This document shows, piece by piece, positions 24,952-34,289 of a DNA stretch of 64,000 bases; the first letter of the stretch is position 1; each line of letters opens with the position of its first letter. The stretch comes from Candidatus Phelpsiimicrobium noxiivivens. GTDB lineage: Bacteria; Omnitrophota; Gorgyraeia; Velamenicoccales; Velamenicoccaceae. The notes beneath the pieces are model-generated. The model was not told the DNA's origin and did no database searches. It saw only the letters and a list, made by a program, of their open reading frames with translations. Location of the stretch: NCBI GenBank assembly GCA_001873995.1, contig MNVR01000035.1, forward strand, positions 1-64,000, in the 5' to 3' direction. The position numbers were made by a program, and so were the translations under genes.

Positions 24952-26381
24952 GCTTTATAGAAACATTTCAATTCATTTTGCCGGAAGTTATATTACTAGT
25001 CTTTGCTCTGGCCATCCTAGTCTGTTCTTTATTGATGAGAAGCAAAGGCCTCTTAGGCGCGCTCGCTCTCACGGCGGTCGTTCTAGCATCGCTCTTTTTG
25101 CCCCGCGTAAATACAACGCATGCCAGCCTATTTTTTAATATGCTCACGGATGACGCGTTCTCAACTTTTTTTAAAGTTATCTGCCTATTTATCACAGGCG
25201 TCATCATCCTGATCTCCATGGGCTATAAAACGTTACAGAGCGGTCATATTGGAGAATATTATTTTCTCCTTCTCAGCGCCACCATAGCCATGTTGTTGGC
25301 CGTGTCGTCCAACAACCTCATTATGATCTACATATCCTTAGAGATGCTCTCTTTGGCCTCCTACATCCTTGTGGGCTTTTTCAAACACGACGATCTTTCA
25401 AGCGAAGGCGCTTTAAAATATTTTATTTTCGGCGCGCTCTCAACAGGGATCATGCTCTACGGCATCTCACTTATTTATGGCGTGTTCGGCACTATGGATC
25501 TGTCAGCAATAGCCAACACACTAAAGACAGCCCCAACCAACGCTCTGATATCATCAGTTTTGCTTTTATTCATCCTGGCAGGCTTGAGTTTCAAATGCGC
25601 GCTTGTGCCCTTCCATATGTGGGCGCCGGATGCCTATCAGGGAGCGCCCACGTCTATCTCCGCGTTTATTTCCGTAGGGCCCAAAGCTGTAGGTTTCGCT
25701 GTGCTTCTGCGCATATTCACAAGAAATTTCTTACCTCTATACGCGGACTGTGTGACTATCATTATGCTCGTATCGGTCTTTACAATGACCATAGGGAATA
25801 TCATCGCCATCTCACAAACCAATATAAAACGCATGTTAGCCTATTCCTCCATAGCGCAGGCCGGTTATATACTGATCGGCTTTGTCGTAGGAACCGCGTC
25901 CGGCACAGAAGGCGCCTTGTATTATATTTTTGCCTACACCTTAATGAACCTTGGGGCTTTCGGATGCATAGTCCTTATTTCTAACTCAATAAGAAGCGAC
26001 AATATCGAAGATTACGCGGGACTCTCCAAAAAAGACCCAGTTTCGGCGTTTATGCTGGCTGTTTTTCTTTTGTCGCTTGCTGGGATCCCGCCCTTAGCAG
26101 GATTTTTTGGAAAATTCATGGTGTTCGCGGCTGCCATTGGATCAAAATTTATATTTTTAGCCGTTGCAGGCGCCTTAAACAGCGTTATCGCGGTTTATTA
26201 TTATGTTAAGGTCATAAAGTATATGTATTTAGATGAACCCAAAGCCACGGAAATGAAGAAAAACCCCGCGCCTCTTCAGATCGCGCTCATCATTATCATG
26301 ATAGGCGTGTTGATAGCCGGAATTTACCCATCCCCATTTTTGAATTGGATCAGGCTATCACAGGTTTTTTTCTTACAATAA
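24948..26381 (+). CDS. nuoN: NADH-quinone oxidoreductase subunit N
   Basis: 477 residues, starting at TTG (24948) in the TTGA overlap with nuoM. A strong ribosome site (TTAGGAGG) sits ahead of it, which decides the start. Motifs are ISLEMLSLASYILVGF with the pumping Glu, FHMWAPDAYQGAPTSISAFI and PPLAGFFGKF. It is the last subunit of the 11-subunit set. A 164-bp gap with a possible promoter follows. Confidence 0.95.
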   Translation: MSFIETFQFILPEVILLVFALAILVCSLLMRSKGLLGALALTAVVLASLFLPRVNTTHASLFFNMLTDDAFSTFFKVICLFITGVIILISMGYKTLQSGHIGEYYFLLLSATIAMLLAVSSNNLIMIYISLEMLSLASYILVGFFKHDDLSSEGALKYFIFGALSTGIMLYGISLIYGVFGTMDLSAIANTLKTAPTNALISSVLLLFILAGLSFKCALVPFHMWAPDAYQGAPTSISAFISVGPKAVGFAVLLRIFTRNFLPLYADCVTIIMLVSVFTMTIGNIIAISQTNIKRMLAYSSIAQAGYILIGFVVGTASGTEGALYYIFAYTLMNLGAFGCIVLISNSIRSDNIEDYAGLSKKDPVSAFMLAVFLLSLAGIPPLAGFFGKFMVFAAAIGSKFIFLAVAGALNSVIAVYYYVKVIKYMYLDEPKATEMKKNPAPLQIALIIIMIGVLIAGIYPSPFLNWIRLSQVFFLQ

Positions 26382-26456
26382 GGAACGCCGCGGTCAGGTC
26401 ATACCTCTCTCCCCCTTTTTAATAGGCCGATATATCTCATAGTTTTTCGAATTATA

Positions 26457-26491
26457 TTGATTTTAGTCGAGAAAGTGTTAATATTATTAAC
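26457..26491 (+). promoter_or_regulatory. candidate promoter and 15-bp palindrome before the ehr genes
   Basis: TTGATT (26457-26462), 16-bp spacer, TAATAT (26479-26484). The -10 is embedded in a perfect palindrome GTTAATA-T-TATTAAC (26477-26491), the size of a dimeric repressor or activator site. This would allow the hydrogenase-related genes to be controlled apart from nuo. The remaining gap between 26382 and 26545 shows no other feature. Confidence 0.42.
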
Positions 26492-26545
26492 TAGAAAAAA
26501 TCCCGAACTAAAAAAATAGAAAACATTTGCTAACGGCCGGTCAAA

Positions 26546-28381
26546 ATGTTAGATCTTTTACCAAAACATATTTTCCTATCCGATCCACTTTCGCTGTTCT
26601 TCCTTTTCGTCATCTTTATCGTTTCCCTCCCGTCAGCCATCTATTCCTTCGGCTATTTAAAAGGGGAATACCCGCTTAAAAAAATAATCCTTTCCTGGTT
26701 CCTGCTGGCTATTTTTATCTTATCAATGGCGGCAGTGGTAACAGCAGGTAACGTGTTGGTATTTCTTGTGGCATGGGAGATGATGTCTTTGGCCTCATAT
26801 TTCCTTGTAGTCTTTGATACCACGCATGAAAGATCTATCAAGGCTGGCACGATCTACGTAGTCATGACGCAGATCGGCGCTGCCTTTTTAATAGCCGCGT
26901 TCATGATCATGTATTCCTACGCGAGATCCTTTGATCTCTTTGCTTTAAAAAATGCCTGCCTGGCTATGCCTGCTCAGACTAAAAATATTATTTTTGTGTC
27001 ACTCTTGATCGGCTTCGGTACCAAGGCAGGTATTGTGCCATTGCATATATGGCTGCCCTATGCCCATCCTCAGGCGCCAAGCCATATTTCAAGCATCATG
27101 TCCGGTGTTATGATCAAAACGGCTATTTATGGTATCATCCGGTTTGTTATGTTTATCCTCGGAGTAAGCGCTGCCTGGTGGGGAGTTTTAGTCCTGATCC
27201 TCGCGGTGATCTCTTGTCTTGTAGGTGTTATCTACGCCCTTATGGAACACGATATAAAAAAATTGCTCGCTTACCATAGCGTGGAAAATATAGGAATTAT
27301 ACTGCTAGGAGTAGGGCTGGCGATGTTTTTTACCAGTCAGGGCCTGCCTTATCTAGCCGTATTCTCTTTGATGGCCGGTTTATATCATTTGGTAAACCAT
27401 GCCATTTTTAAAGGCCTGCTGTTTTTATGCGCCGGCAGTGTGTATAAAGCCACAGGCACGCGGGATATTGAAAAGTTGGGAGGCCTGATCAAAACAATGC
27501 CATACACCGCGGCTTATTTTTTATTAGGCGCTATGGCGATCTCCGCCTTGCCGCCCCTGAATGGTTTTGTCAGCGAGTGGCTGACTTTGCAGGCGTTCTT
27601 TTTAGGGGCTCTCAACGTCATAGGTGGAACCAAGCTTTTTCTGGGGTTCTGCGCGGTAATGCTGGCTTTAACCAGCGGCTTAGCTGCCGCCTGTTTTGTC
27701 AAGGCCTTCGGAATAACCTTCCTGGCCGGGCCTAGAAGCCATTACGCGAAAGAAGCGAAAGAAGTCTCTTTATCCATGAAAGCAGGCATGTTTTTCTTAT
27801 CGCTTCTAACGATCGTCTTCGGCCTGGCCGCGACGATGATCATAAGATACCTGACAAGGGCCGCGGGCTCTGCCATGGATATAGACATAAGCCACATGCA
27901 ATTTTCTTTGAATAATATCACTCTGAACCCACAGGCAGGCAAAAGTATTTATCTTTCCCCGCCATTGCTCGCGTTGGTGCTGCTTGTCCTGGGAATCACA
28001 GGCCTTGTTATCTTTTGTGCCTGGCGCAGAAAAAGATCAGTCCGTCACAATACCTGGGATTGCGGCTACTACAGATTAGACGCGCGCAACGAATATACAG
28101 CGACTGCTTTTTCAAAACCATTTAGGATAGCCTTCAGTTTTTTTCTTCTGCCTTACCGCAAGACGCAAAAGATCAGAGAGTCGTTTTATCACGTTAGATC
28201 ATTCACCTATGAAACGCATACGATCCAGGTTTTTAAAAAATACCTCTATGACCCAGTCCTGGTTTTAGTCTTTAGATCAGCCAAGTCCATGAGGCGCCTT
28301 CAGCCTGGCAGTATCCATCTATATTTGATGTACATCTTTATTACGATAATTTTATTGATCGTATTTATGCGGTGGTTTTAA
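26546..28381 (+). CDS. hyfB: Ehr complex membrane subunit, HyfB/HycC-like (antiporter-like)
   Basis: 611 residues, about 16 TM helices. The core is the NuoL/M antiporter domain: WEMMSLASYFLVVFD with the Glu, GIVPLHIWLPYAHPQAPSHISSIMSGVMIK, and YHLVNHAIFKGLLFLCAGS. The C-terminal extension RRLQPGSIHLYLMYIF is the hallmark of HyfB/HycC of hydrogenase-4 and formate hydrogenlyase. It should translocate ions in the hydrogenase-related complex. First of six tightly packed genes (1-3 bp gaps). Confidence 0.9.
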   Translation: MLDLLPKHIFLSDPLSLFFLFVIFIVSLPSAIYSFGYLKGEYPLKKIILSWFLLAIFILSMAAVVTAGNVLVFLVAWEMMSLASYFLVVFDTTHERSIKAGTIYVVMTQIGAAFLIAAFMIMYSYARSFDLFALKNACLAMPAQTKNIIFVSLLIGFGTKAGIVPLHIWLPYAHPQAPSHISSIMSGVMIKTAIYGIIRFVMFILGVSAAWWGVLVLILAVISCLVGVIYALMEHDIKKLLAYHSVENIGIILLGVGLAMFFTSQGLPYLAVFSLMAGLYHLVNHAIFKGLLFLCAGSVYKATGTRDIEKLGGLIKTMPYTAAYFLLGAMAISALPPLNGFVSEWLTLQAFFLGALNVIGGTKLFLGFCAVMLALTSGLAAACFVKAFGITFLAGPRSHYAKEAKEVSLSMKAGMFFLSLLTIVFGLAATMIIRYLTRAAGSAMDIDISHMQFSLNNITLNPQAGKSIYLSPPLLALVLLVLGITGLVIFCAWRRKRSVRHNTWDCGYYRLDARNEYTATAFSKPFRIAFSFFLLPYRKTQKIRESFYHVRSFTYETHTIQVFKKYLYDPVLVLVFRSAKSMRRLQPGSIHLYLMYIFITIILLIVFMRWF

Positions 28382-28382
28382 T

Positions 28383-29306
28383 ATGAACAAAATATTGCTA
28401 TTGACCCTTCAGTTGGCTTTTTTTATAACTGTAGCTCCGCTGTTAAGCGGCCTGATCACAAAAATAAAGAATAATATCAGGATGCGCGAGGGCCAAAGTG
28501 TTTTTCAGCCCTATTATAATTTAGTAAAGCTTTTTTCAAAGAGTGAGGTAATATCTGGGACTGCTTCCTGGATATTCAGGTCAGCGCCTTTTGTGGTGTT
28601 TTCTTCAACACTTACGGCGGCCCTTCTTATACCTGTATTTATTTTTACAAGCCCCGCTCATACCATGGGAGATCTTTTGGCCATGGTATTTATTTTTGCT
28701 TTAGGCCGTTTTTTCCTGGCTCTTGCTGCCCTGGACACAGGAAGTTCTTTCGGCGGCATGGGTTCATCAAGAGAAATGTTTATTTCAAGCCTGGTAGAAC
28801 CCGCGCTGTGCATGGTGATATTCGCGGTATCTCTGCAGTTCGGCTCAACGGATATTTCCACGTTCAGCGGCGCGCATGCAATATCGGTCTCTTCCATTGT
28901 AGCCGCGCTCGCTTTATTCCTTGTTTCCATAGCGGAAACTTCCCGCATACCTGTGGATAATCAAGAGACACATTTAGAATTGACCATGGTGCACGAGGCC
29001 ATGGTATTAGAGTATTCTGGCAGGCCGCTGGCATTGATCGAGATGGCTTCTTACATAAAACAGATGGTATTCTTTTTCCTGATCGCCCAGATAGTCTTCC
29101 CGATCTGCCTGCCTTCTTACGAAAATTTGGCACAGGCGTTCTCCTGGGCCTCATGGTATTGTGTCAGGATAATCCTTATTTCTATCGCAGCGGCTTTGGT
29201 AGAGGTGGCCGTCGCCAAGATGAGGCTGTTGCGGGTAGCAGATTTTCTGGAATTTGCTTTTGTTTTAGGTGTCATAGCTTGTGTATGCGCGATCGTAGGA
29301 GTATAA
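28383..29306 (+). CDS. hyfC: Ehr complex membrane subunit, HyfC/HycD-like (NuoH homologue)
   Basis: 307 residues, about eight TM helices. Diagnostic sequences are REGQSVFQPYYNLVKLFSK near residue 35 and DNQETHLELTMVHEAMVLEYSGRPLALIE in the NuoH-like loop. It anchors the peripheral catalytic subunits to the membrane. 3-bp gap from hyfB and 1-bp gap to hyfE. Confidence 0.9.
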   Translation: MNKILLLTLQLAFFITVAPLLSGLITKIKNNIRMREGQSVFQPYYNLVKLFSKSEVISGTASWIFRSAPFVVFSSTLTAALLIPVFIFTSPAHTMGDLLAMVFIFALGRFFLALAALDTGSSFGGMGSSREMFISSLVEPALCMVIFAVSLQFGSTDISTFSGAHAISVSSIVAALALFLVSIAETSRIPVDNQETHLELTMVHEAMVLEYSGRPLALIEMASYIKQMVFFFLIAQIVFPICLPSYENLAQAFSWASWYCVRIILISIAAALVEVAVAKMRLLRVADFLEFAFVLGVIACVCAIVGV

Positions 29307-29307
29307 C

Positions 29308-29943
29308 ATGCAGGGTATAATATTATTTACGGTTTTAGCCTCAACATATCTCATGGTCATCGCGAAAAGAATGCCTGCTTTGATCCGCGGCTTTCGTTTC
29401 CAGTCGTTCTGCCTATTCGCGCTGACTTTGATCATGGCGTTTAGCGAGCACAGGCTGGATCTATATATCATCGCGGTGCTGCTATTCGTTTTAAAAGTTT
29501 CTCTTATACCGCATTTTTTATACCGGACCATCAGAAGAATAAGGGCAAATGAAAACCTGGGCCTATTTATAAATCCACAGTTGTCCCTGATATGGGCTAT
29601 GGCGTTTACCTATTTGTCCTGGATCTTTGCCGCGCGTTTGGCTGTTTTTGGCCAAGCTATACTAATCGGTGTGATGGCCATAGCTTTTTTTATCATTTTG
29701 GCCGGTATGTTTTTAATGATGTCCCGGATGTCCGCGCTCGCGCAGATCATAGGGCTATTAGTCATGGAGAATGGGTTATTCATGCTTGCCTCAACGGTCT
29801 CCGGAGGTATGCCTTTTTTTGTGGAGATCGCCATCTTCTTTGACGTGTTCATGAGTGTTCTGATAATGGGCATTTTTGTCTTTCGTATCAACAAACTTTT
29901 TACGCACATTGATGTAAATAAACTTTCGCGTTTGAAGGGATAA
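29308..29943 (+). CDS. hyfE: Ehr complex membrane subunit, HyfE-like
   Basis: 211 residues, about six to seven TM helices. The motif LLVMENGLFMLAS with a membrane Glu resembles NuoK/HyfE, and the loop PHFLYRTIRRI is typical of HyfE. It provides part of the ion path in hydrogenase-4-type complexes. Confidence 0.85.
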   Translation: MQGIILFTVLASTYLMVIAKRMPALIRGFRFQSFCLFALTLIMAFSEHRLDLYIIAVLLFVLKVSLIPHFLYRTIRRIRANENLGLFINPQLSLIWAMAFTYLSWIFAARLAVFGQAILIGVMAIAFFIILAGMFLMMSRMSALAQIIGLLVMENGLFMLASTVSGGMPFFVEIAIFFDVFMSVLIMGIFVFRINKLFTHIDVNKLSRLKG

Positions 29944-29946
29944 GGC

Positions 29947-31404
29947 ATGCAGATATCTTTGATACTGGGAATACCAGCCTTGCTTTCCATAGGCGCATTG
30001 TTCCTCGGGAAGCGAAAGATCTTTGGGATAGTCAATTGCATCGGTTATCTGACGGTATTGTGTTGCGCGATAGGCCTGTTCATAGAAATGATATTATCAA
30101 ACAGCGCCAAGGTTTTTCGGAGTTTTATATACCTGGACCTCTTAAGCGCGTATTTCATACTGGTCATCTCAGTAGTAGCTTTCGCGGCATCCATTTATTC
30201 TATCGGCTACATCAAAAAAGACATCGCGAATAAGGCAATATCAGAGAATAAAGCCAGGTTCTATTACTGCCTTTTTGATCTGTTCTGCTTTTCCATGTTC
30301 TTAGTCCCTGCCGTGAATAACCTGGGCATACTATGGGTGGCCATTGAAATGACCACTCTTATCTCTGCGTTCCTTGTGGGATTTTATAATTCTAAAGAAT
30401 CAGTTGAGGCCGCGTGGAAATATATCATCATTTGTTCCGTGGGCATCATTTTCGCGCTTTTAGGCACAATACTTCTTGTCTACGCGCTTTCTATTTCCGG
30501 ATTGAGCAAGAGCCTCAACTGGTCGGACATTGTGCCAGTGGCGCATCTATTGGATAAAAATATCCTCAAAGTCGCGTTTATTTTTATCCTCGTAGGATAC
30601 GGGACAAAGGCAGGCCTGGCGCCCATGCATACCTGGCTGCCCGACGCGCATAGCCAGGCCGTGGCTCCCATAAGCGCGCTTCTCTCCGGGGTATTATTAA
30701 AAACTGCAATATACGCCATTTTAAGATTTGGCATTATCGTGATCAAGGGAGTTGGTTTTGCGTATTTTGGCAACCTGATGATCTTATTGGGTATGCTCTC
30801 TTTGGCTATATCATGCGGCTTTATTCTGGTACAGAAAGACCTAAAGAGATTGCTTGCTTATCATAGCATTGAACATGTAGGCATCATCTCTATCGGCTTT
30901 GGGATAGGCGGGGCATTAGGCATAGGCGGCGCCTTGCTGCATATATTTAATCATGCCGTAACAAAGTCACTTATGTTTTTTGGCGCCGGTAATGTCGTCA
31001 ATAAATACCAGACGCATAATATGCATATCATACGAGGAGTACTACGCGCGATGCCATTTACGGGGTTTATGCTTCTTATGGGAGCTTTTGCCCTCGCGGG
31101 CATGGCGCCTTTTTCTATTTTTATAAGCGAGATCTTGATCATATGCTCCGCTTTTCTTAAAGGGTCTTATCTTGTAGCTTTTTTATTATTGGGTTTTATC
31201 GCCATTATTTTTGGCGCGGTCGTGCATCATTTTAGTAAAATACTATTCGGCAACGCGCCTAAGGGCATGTCTGTGGAAAAAGAACCCTTAAGCGGAAAAC
31301 TGGCATTTTTATTCTTGTCCTTTCCGATCTGCGCGCTATGGATCGCTCTGCTTTTTACAAATAAGGACCTCACATGGATCATCCAGAAATTATTCCAGGC
31401 ATAA
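29947..31404 (+). CDS. hyfF: Ehr complex membrane subunit, HyfF-like (antiporter-like)
   Basis: 485 residues, about 14 TM helices. Antiporter motifs are WVAIEMTTLISAFLVGFYNS, APMHTWLPDAHSQAVAPISALLSGVLLK and HIFNHAVTKSLMFFGAGN. The HSQAVAPISALLSG variant separates HyfF-type from NuoM and NuoN. Together with HyfB it gives the complex two antiporter-like modules. It overlaps the large-subunit gene by 31 bp. Confidence 0.9.
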   Translation: MQISLILGIPALLSIGALFLGKRKIFGIVNCIGYLTVLCCAIGLFIEMILSNSAKVFRSFIYLDLLSAYFILVISVVAFAASIYSIGYIKKDIANKAISENKARFYYCLFDLFCFSMFLVPAVNNLGILWVAIEMTTLISAFLVGFYNSKESVEAAWKYIIICSVGIIFALLGTILLVYALSISGLSKSLNWSDIVPVAHLLDKNILKVAFIFILVGYGTKAGLAPMHTWLPDAHSQAVAPISALLSGVLLKTAIYAILRFGIIVIKGVGFAYFGNLMILLGMLSLAISCGFILVQKDLKRLLAYHSIEHVGIISIGFGIGGALGIGGALLHIFNHAVTKSLMFFGAGNVVNKYQTHNMHIIRGVLRAMPFTGFMLLMGAFALAGMAPFSIFISEILIICSAFLKGSYLVAFLLLGFIAIIFGAVVHHFSKILFGNAPKGMSVEKEPLSGKLAFLFLSFPICALWIALLFTNKDLTWIIQKLFQA

Positions 31405-32951
31405 AAAATAAGTTCGTGGATCTTAACCCGCTTTCCGTTTCCATGCCCTATCCGGATGAAGTGGTTTTACAAATAGATCCGCGGGATTTTAAAAATACCT
31501 GCCTGGCGCTGCATAAGATACTTTTTTCTCCGGTCATGGCGCTTTTTGCTCTGGATGAAAGAAGAGAAACAGGAAACTACAGGATCAATGCTATATTCTT
31601 AGATCTTAAGAACAGCCGCTGGATCACAGCCAGTATAGCTGTCGCTCAGGATGTTCCATGCTTTGATTCACTGGCAAAGAGCATATACTCAGCAAATCTC
31701 TTTGAAAGAGAGATCTGGGAAATGTTCGGGATCGAGCCAAAGGGCCATCCCGACCTGAGACGGCTGAGGCTGCACGATGAAGTCTGCGCCAAAGAAAATT
31801 ATCCCTTGCGTAAAGATTTTCAAAAAATACAATACGGCGATCCAAGCGATTATAAATTTGCCAGGGTGGAAGGCGATGGCATATTTGAAGTCCCTGTCGG
31901 GCCGGTGCACGCAGGAATAATTGAGCCTGGGCATTTCAGATTCAGCGTTGCCGGAGAGCCTATCATAAACTTAGAGCTAAGGCTTGGATTCACGCATAGG
32001 GGCGTAGAAAAACTCTTTGAAGGCAAGCGTTATCCTGACGCGATCAAGCTCTCAGAACGTATCTCAGGCGACTCAAGTTTTGCCCATAGCCTTGCTTTTA
32101 CCCAGGCCGCGGAAAAGATATCGGGCGCGCTTATACCAACACAAGCGGCTTATTTAAGATGCATCTTCTTAGAACTTGAACGCATGTATAATCACGCGAA
32201 TGATATAGGCGGCATAGCAACTGATGTAGGGTTTAGCTTCCCCTCTGCCTATGCCTCGATCATTAAAGAAGCGATCCTTCAATTAAACGATAGGCTTACC
32301 GGCAGCAGATATCTTAGATCGATCAATACCGTAGGGGGAGTTTTAACCGATATTGACGAAAACAAGAAACAAATACTTATTGATGCCCTGAAACACATAA
32401 AACATGATTTTGATGAATTGGTTAAAATGTTATATTCCAGCGTTTCTTTTATGGACAGAGTGGATACTACGGGAGTTTTACGCAGAAAAACCGCCGAGGA
32501 CTTGGGCGTAGTCGGCCTTATCGCGCGCGCTTCAGGCATACCTACGGATTTGAGAAAGTATTTTTCGGACATATACAAAGAAGCCAAACTTAAAATGGCA
32601 ACACAGGAATCCGGAGATGTCTTAGCCAGATTAAGGGTCAGGATCTCTGAATTCAAAGAATCATGCCGTTTGACTGAAGAATTCACGGCAAGGCTTAATA
32701 AAGGCGAAATATTAAGAACAGGGCCTGTATCAAAAGGCGGCAGTGCCTTAGGTTACGCGGAAGGATGGCGCGGGCCGGTTTTGTACTGGCTTAAAACAGA
32801 CCCCACGGGCTTGATCCAGAGATGCAAGATAGTTGACCCGTCTTTTCTCAACTGGCAAGGGCTATCGTATGCCGTATTAGGGAATATTATCCCTGATTTT
32901 CCGCTGTGTAACAAAAGCTTTGATCTGTCATATTCAGGAAACGATCTTTAA
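31374..32951 (+). CDS. hyfG: Ehr large subunit: HyfG-like protein lacking the Ni-Fe cysteines
   Basis: 525 residues. The N-terminal ~150 residues are a NuoC-like domain (LFEREIWEMFGIEPKGHPDLRRL) fused to a NuoD/hydrogenase-large-subunit domain (GPVHAGIIEPGHFRFSVAGE). In true group 4 hydrogenases the first motif reads RxCGxC and the last DPCxxC. Here the equivalents are RISGDSS (229-235) and DPSFLNW (~488-494), so all four Ni-Fe ligands are absent. This is the signature of Ehr (energy-converting hydrogenase-related) complexes. The redox partner or substrate is unknown, so it should not be annotated as hydrogenase. The start has an AAGGA ribosome site at good spacing inside the hyfF end. Confidence 0.88.
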   Translation: MDHPEIIPGIKNKFVDLNPLSVSMPYPDEVVLQIDPRDFKNTCLALHKILFSPVMALFALDERRETGNYRINAIFLDLKNSRWITASIAVAQDVPCFDSLAKSIYSANLFEREIWEMFGIEPKGHPDLRRLRLHDEVCAKENYPLRKDFQKIQYGDPSDYKFARVEGDGIFEVPVGPVHAGIIEPGHFRFSVAGEPIINLELRLGFTHRGVEKLFEGKRYPDAIKLSERISGDSSFAHSLAFTQAAEKISGALIPTQAAYLRCIFLELERMYNHANDIGGIATDVGFSFPSAYASIIKEAILQLNDRLTGSRYLRSINTVGGVLTDIDENKKQILIDALKHIKHDFDELVKMLYSSVSFMDRVDTTGVLRRKTAEDLGVVGLIARASGIPTDLRKYFSDIYKEAKLKMATQESGDVLARLRVRISEFKESCRLTEEFTARLNKGEILRTGPVSKGGSALGYAEGWRGPVLYWLKTDPTGLIQRCKIVDPSFLNWQGLSYAVLGNIIPDFPLCNKSFDLSYSGNDL

Positions 32952-32954
32952 GCT

Positions 32955-33464
32955 ATGCTGCATATACTAAAAAATAGGATCTTAAAAGGCGTCGTCACCC
33001 GGCACATTGGGCTTAAACTATCCAAAGAGATAGAGTCGGCCGGTTCTGAATTGAGCTCATTGATCCGGAAAAAATTCGGCAGGTCCCTGCATATACGCGA
33101 AGTTGACACCGGTTCTTGCGGGGCATGCGAATCAGAGATCATCGCGGCAAATAACCCTATTTATGACTTACAGCGGTTTGGCATCCAATTTGTAGCCTCG
33201 CCCAGGCACGCAGACTGCCTTTTGGCCACCGGCCCCGTATCCAAAAATATGTTTATGGCCCTCAAGAAGACCTATGAAGCCATGCCTGAGCCTAAATTTG
33301 TCATTACCTGCGGAGATTGCGCTTTAGACGGAGGATTATTTAAAGATTCTTATTACGTCCAAGGCCCTGTAAAAGATATCCTTCCGGTCGTCTTACATAT
33401 TCCAGGCTGCCCTCCGGATCCTTTAACGATAATAACAACCCTGCTGGATTTTTTAAGAAAATGA
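32955..33464 (+). CDS. hyfI: Ehr small subunit, HyfI-like (NuoB homologue)
   Basis: 169 residues. Four cysteine positions are intact: CGACESE (two Cys), ITCGDCALDGG and IPGCPPDP. It can therefore bind the proximal [4Fe-4S] cluster even though its large-subunit partner has lost the Ni-Fe site. The N-terminal ~50 residues precede the cluster. No HyfH/HycF-type ferredoxin subunit is encoded in the cluster, so the electron donor to this subunit is unknown. Confidence 0.9.
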   Translation: MLHILKNRILKGVVTRHIGLKLSKEIESAGSELSSLIRKKFGRSLHIREVDTGSCGACESEIIAANNPIYDLQRFGIQFVASPRHADCLLATGPVSKNMFMALKKTYEAMPEPKFVITCGDCALDGGLFKDSYYVQGPVKDILPVVLHIPGCPPDPLTIITTLLDFLRK

Positions 33465-33470
33465 AGCGCT

Positions 33471-34289
33471 ATGAAAATATTAAGTAAGGAAGTTTTGGCC
33501 AGCGATAAAGGCGCGCGGATAGTAAAGGTCATTGTCCAATCACCTGATATCGCCGCCAAAGCAAAGGCGGGACAGTTCGTTGTCCTGATGGTAAAGGAAG
33601 AAGGCGAAAGAATACCTTTGACCATCGTAAAGGCTGATCCAAGCAAAGGCTCTATTGAACTTATCGCGCAAGAAGCCGGGCTTACCACAAGGTTGCTGGC
33701 TGCTACAAAAACAGGAGACTCCCTCTATTCTATTACCGGACCTCTGGGACATCCTACTGACATCAAGCGCTACGGAAAAGTCATACTAGTAGGCGGAGGT
33801 GTAGGCATCGCTGAGATACTGCCTGTTGCCAAGGCATTAAAAGATGCCGGCAATAATGTTACCGCCATAATCGGATCTCGCAATAAAGAACTTTTAATCC
33901 TTGAACGCGAATTAAAAACAGCCTCAGACGAATGCATTGTCATAACAGACGATGGTTCATATGGCCGCAAGGGATTTGTAACCCAAGCCCTCAAAGAACT
34001 GCTTGAAAGCTCAAAATATGATCTTGTATATGCCGTAGGCCCCATACCCATGATGAAGACTGTTTCCGTAATAACAAAACCGTTAGGAGTGCTAACCCTT
34101 GTTTCTCTTAACGCTATCATGGTTGACGGTACCGGTATGTGCGGCTGCTGCAGGGTCAGCGTAAACAACGAAGTGAAATTCAGCTGTGTTGACGGCCCTG
34201 AATTTGACGCGAGCCAAATCGACTGGGATGAGCTCTCAAAACGTAATAGTATTTATTGTGAAAAAGAAAAACATATTTGCCGGATATGA
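33471..34289 (+). CDS. nfnA: NADH-dependent ferredoxin:NADP+ oxidoreductase, alpha subunit
   Basis: 272 residues. FAD/NAD domains of the ferredoxin-reductase fold are visible (AGQFVVLM, ERIPLTIVK, VGGGVGIAEILPVAKAL). The C-terminus carries a [2Fe-2S] set, MCGCCRVSV...FSCVDGPEF. This matches NfnA (also named SudB), which holds the NADH site of the bifurcating NfnAB enzyme. It begins 6 bp after hyfI and overlaps nfnB by 4 bp. Confidence 0.88.
   Translation: MKILSKEVLASDKGARIVKVIVQSPDIAAKAKAGQFVVLMVKEEGERIPLTIVKADPSKGSIELIAQEAGLTTRLLAATKTGDSLYSITGPLGHPTDIKRYGKVILVGGGVGIAEILPVAKALKDAGNNVTAIIGSRNKELLILERELKTASDECIVITDDGSYGRKGFVTQALKELLESSKYDLVYAVGPIPMMKTVSVITKPLGVLTLVSLNAIMVDGTGMCGCCRVSVNNEVKFSCVDGPEFDASQIDWDELSKRNSIYCEKEKHICRI

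Noticed and set aside
31374-32951. Calling this a [NiFe] hydrogenase large subunit
   Set aside because: All four Ni-Fe cysteine ligands are replaced; it belongs with the Ehr-type proteins.
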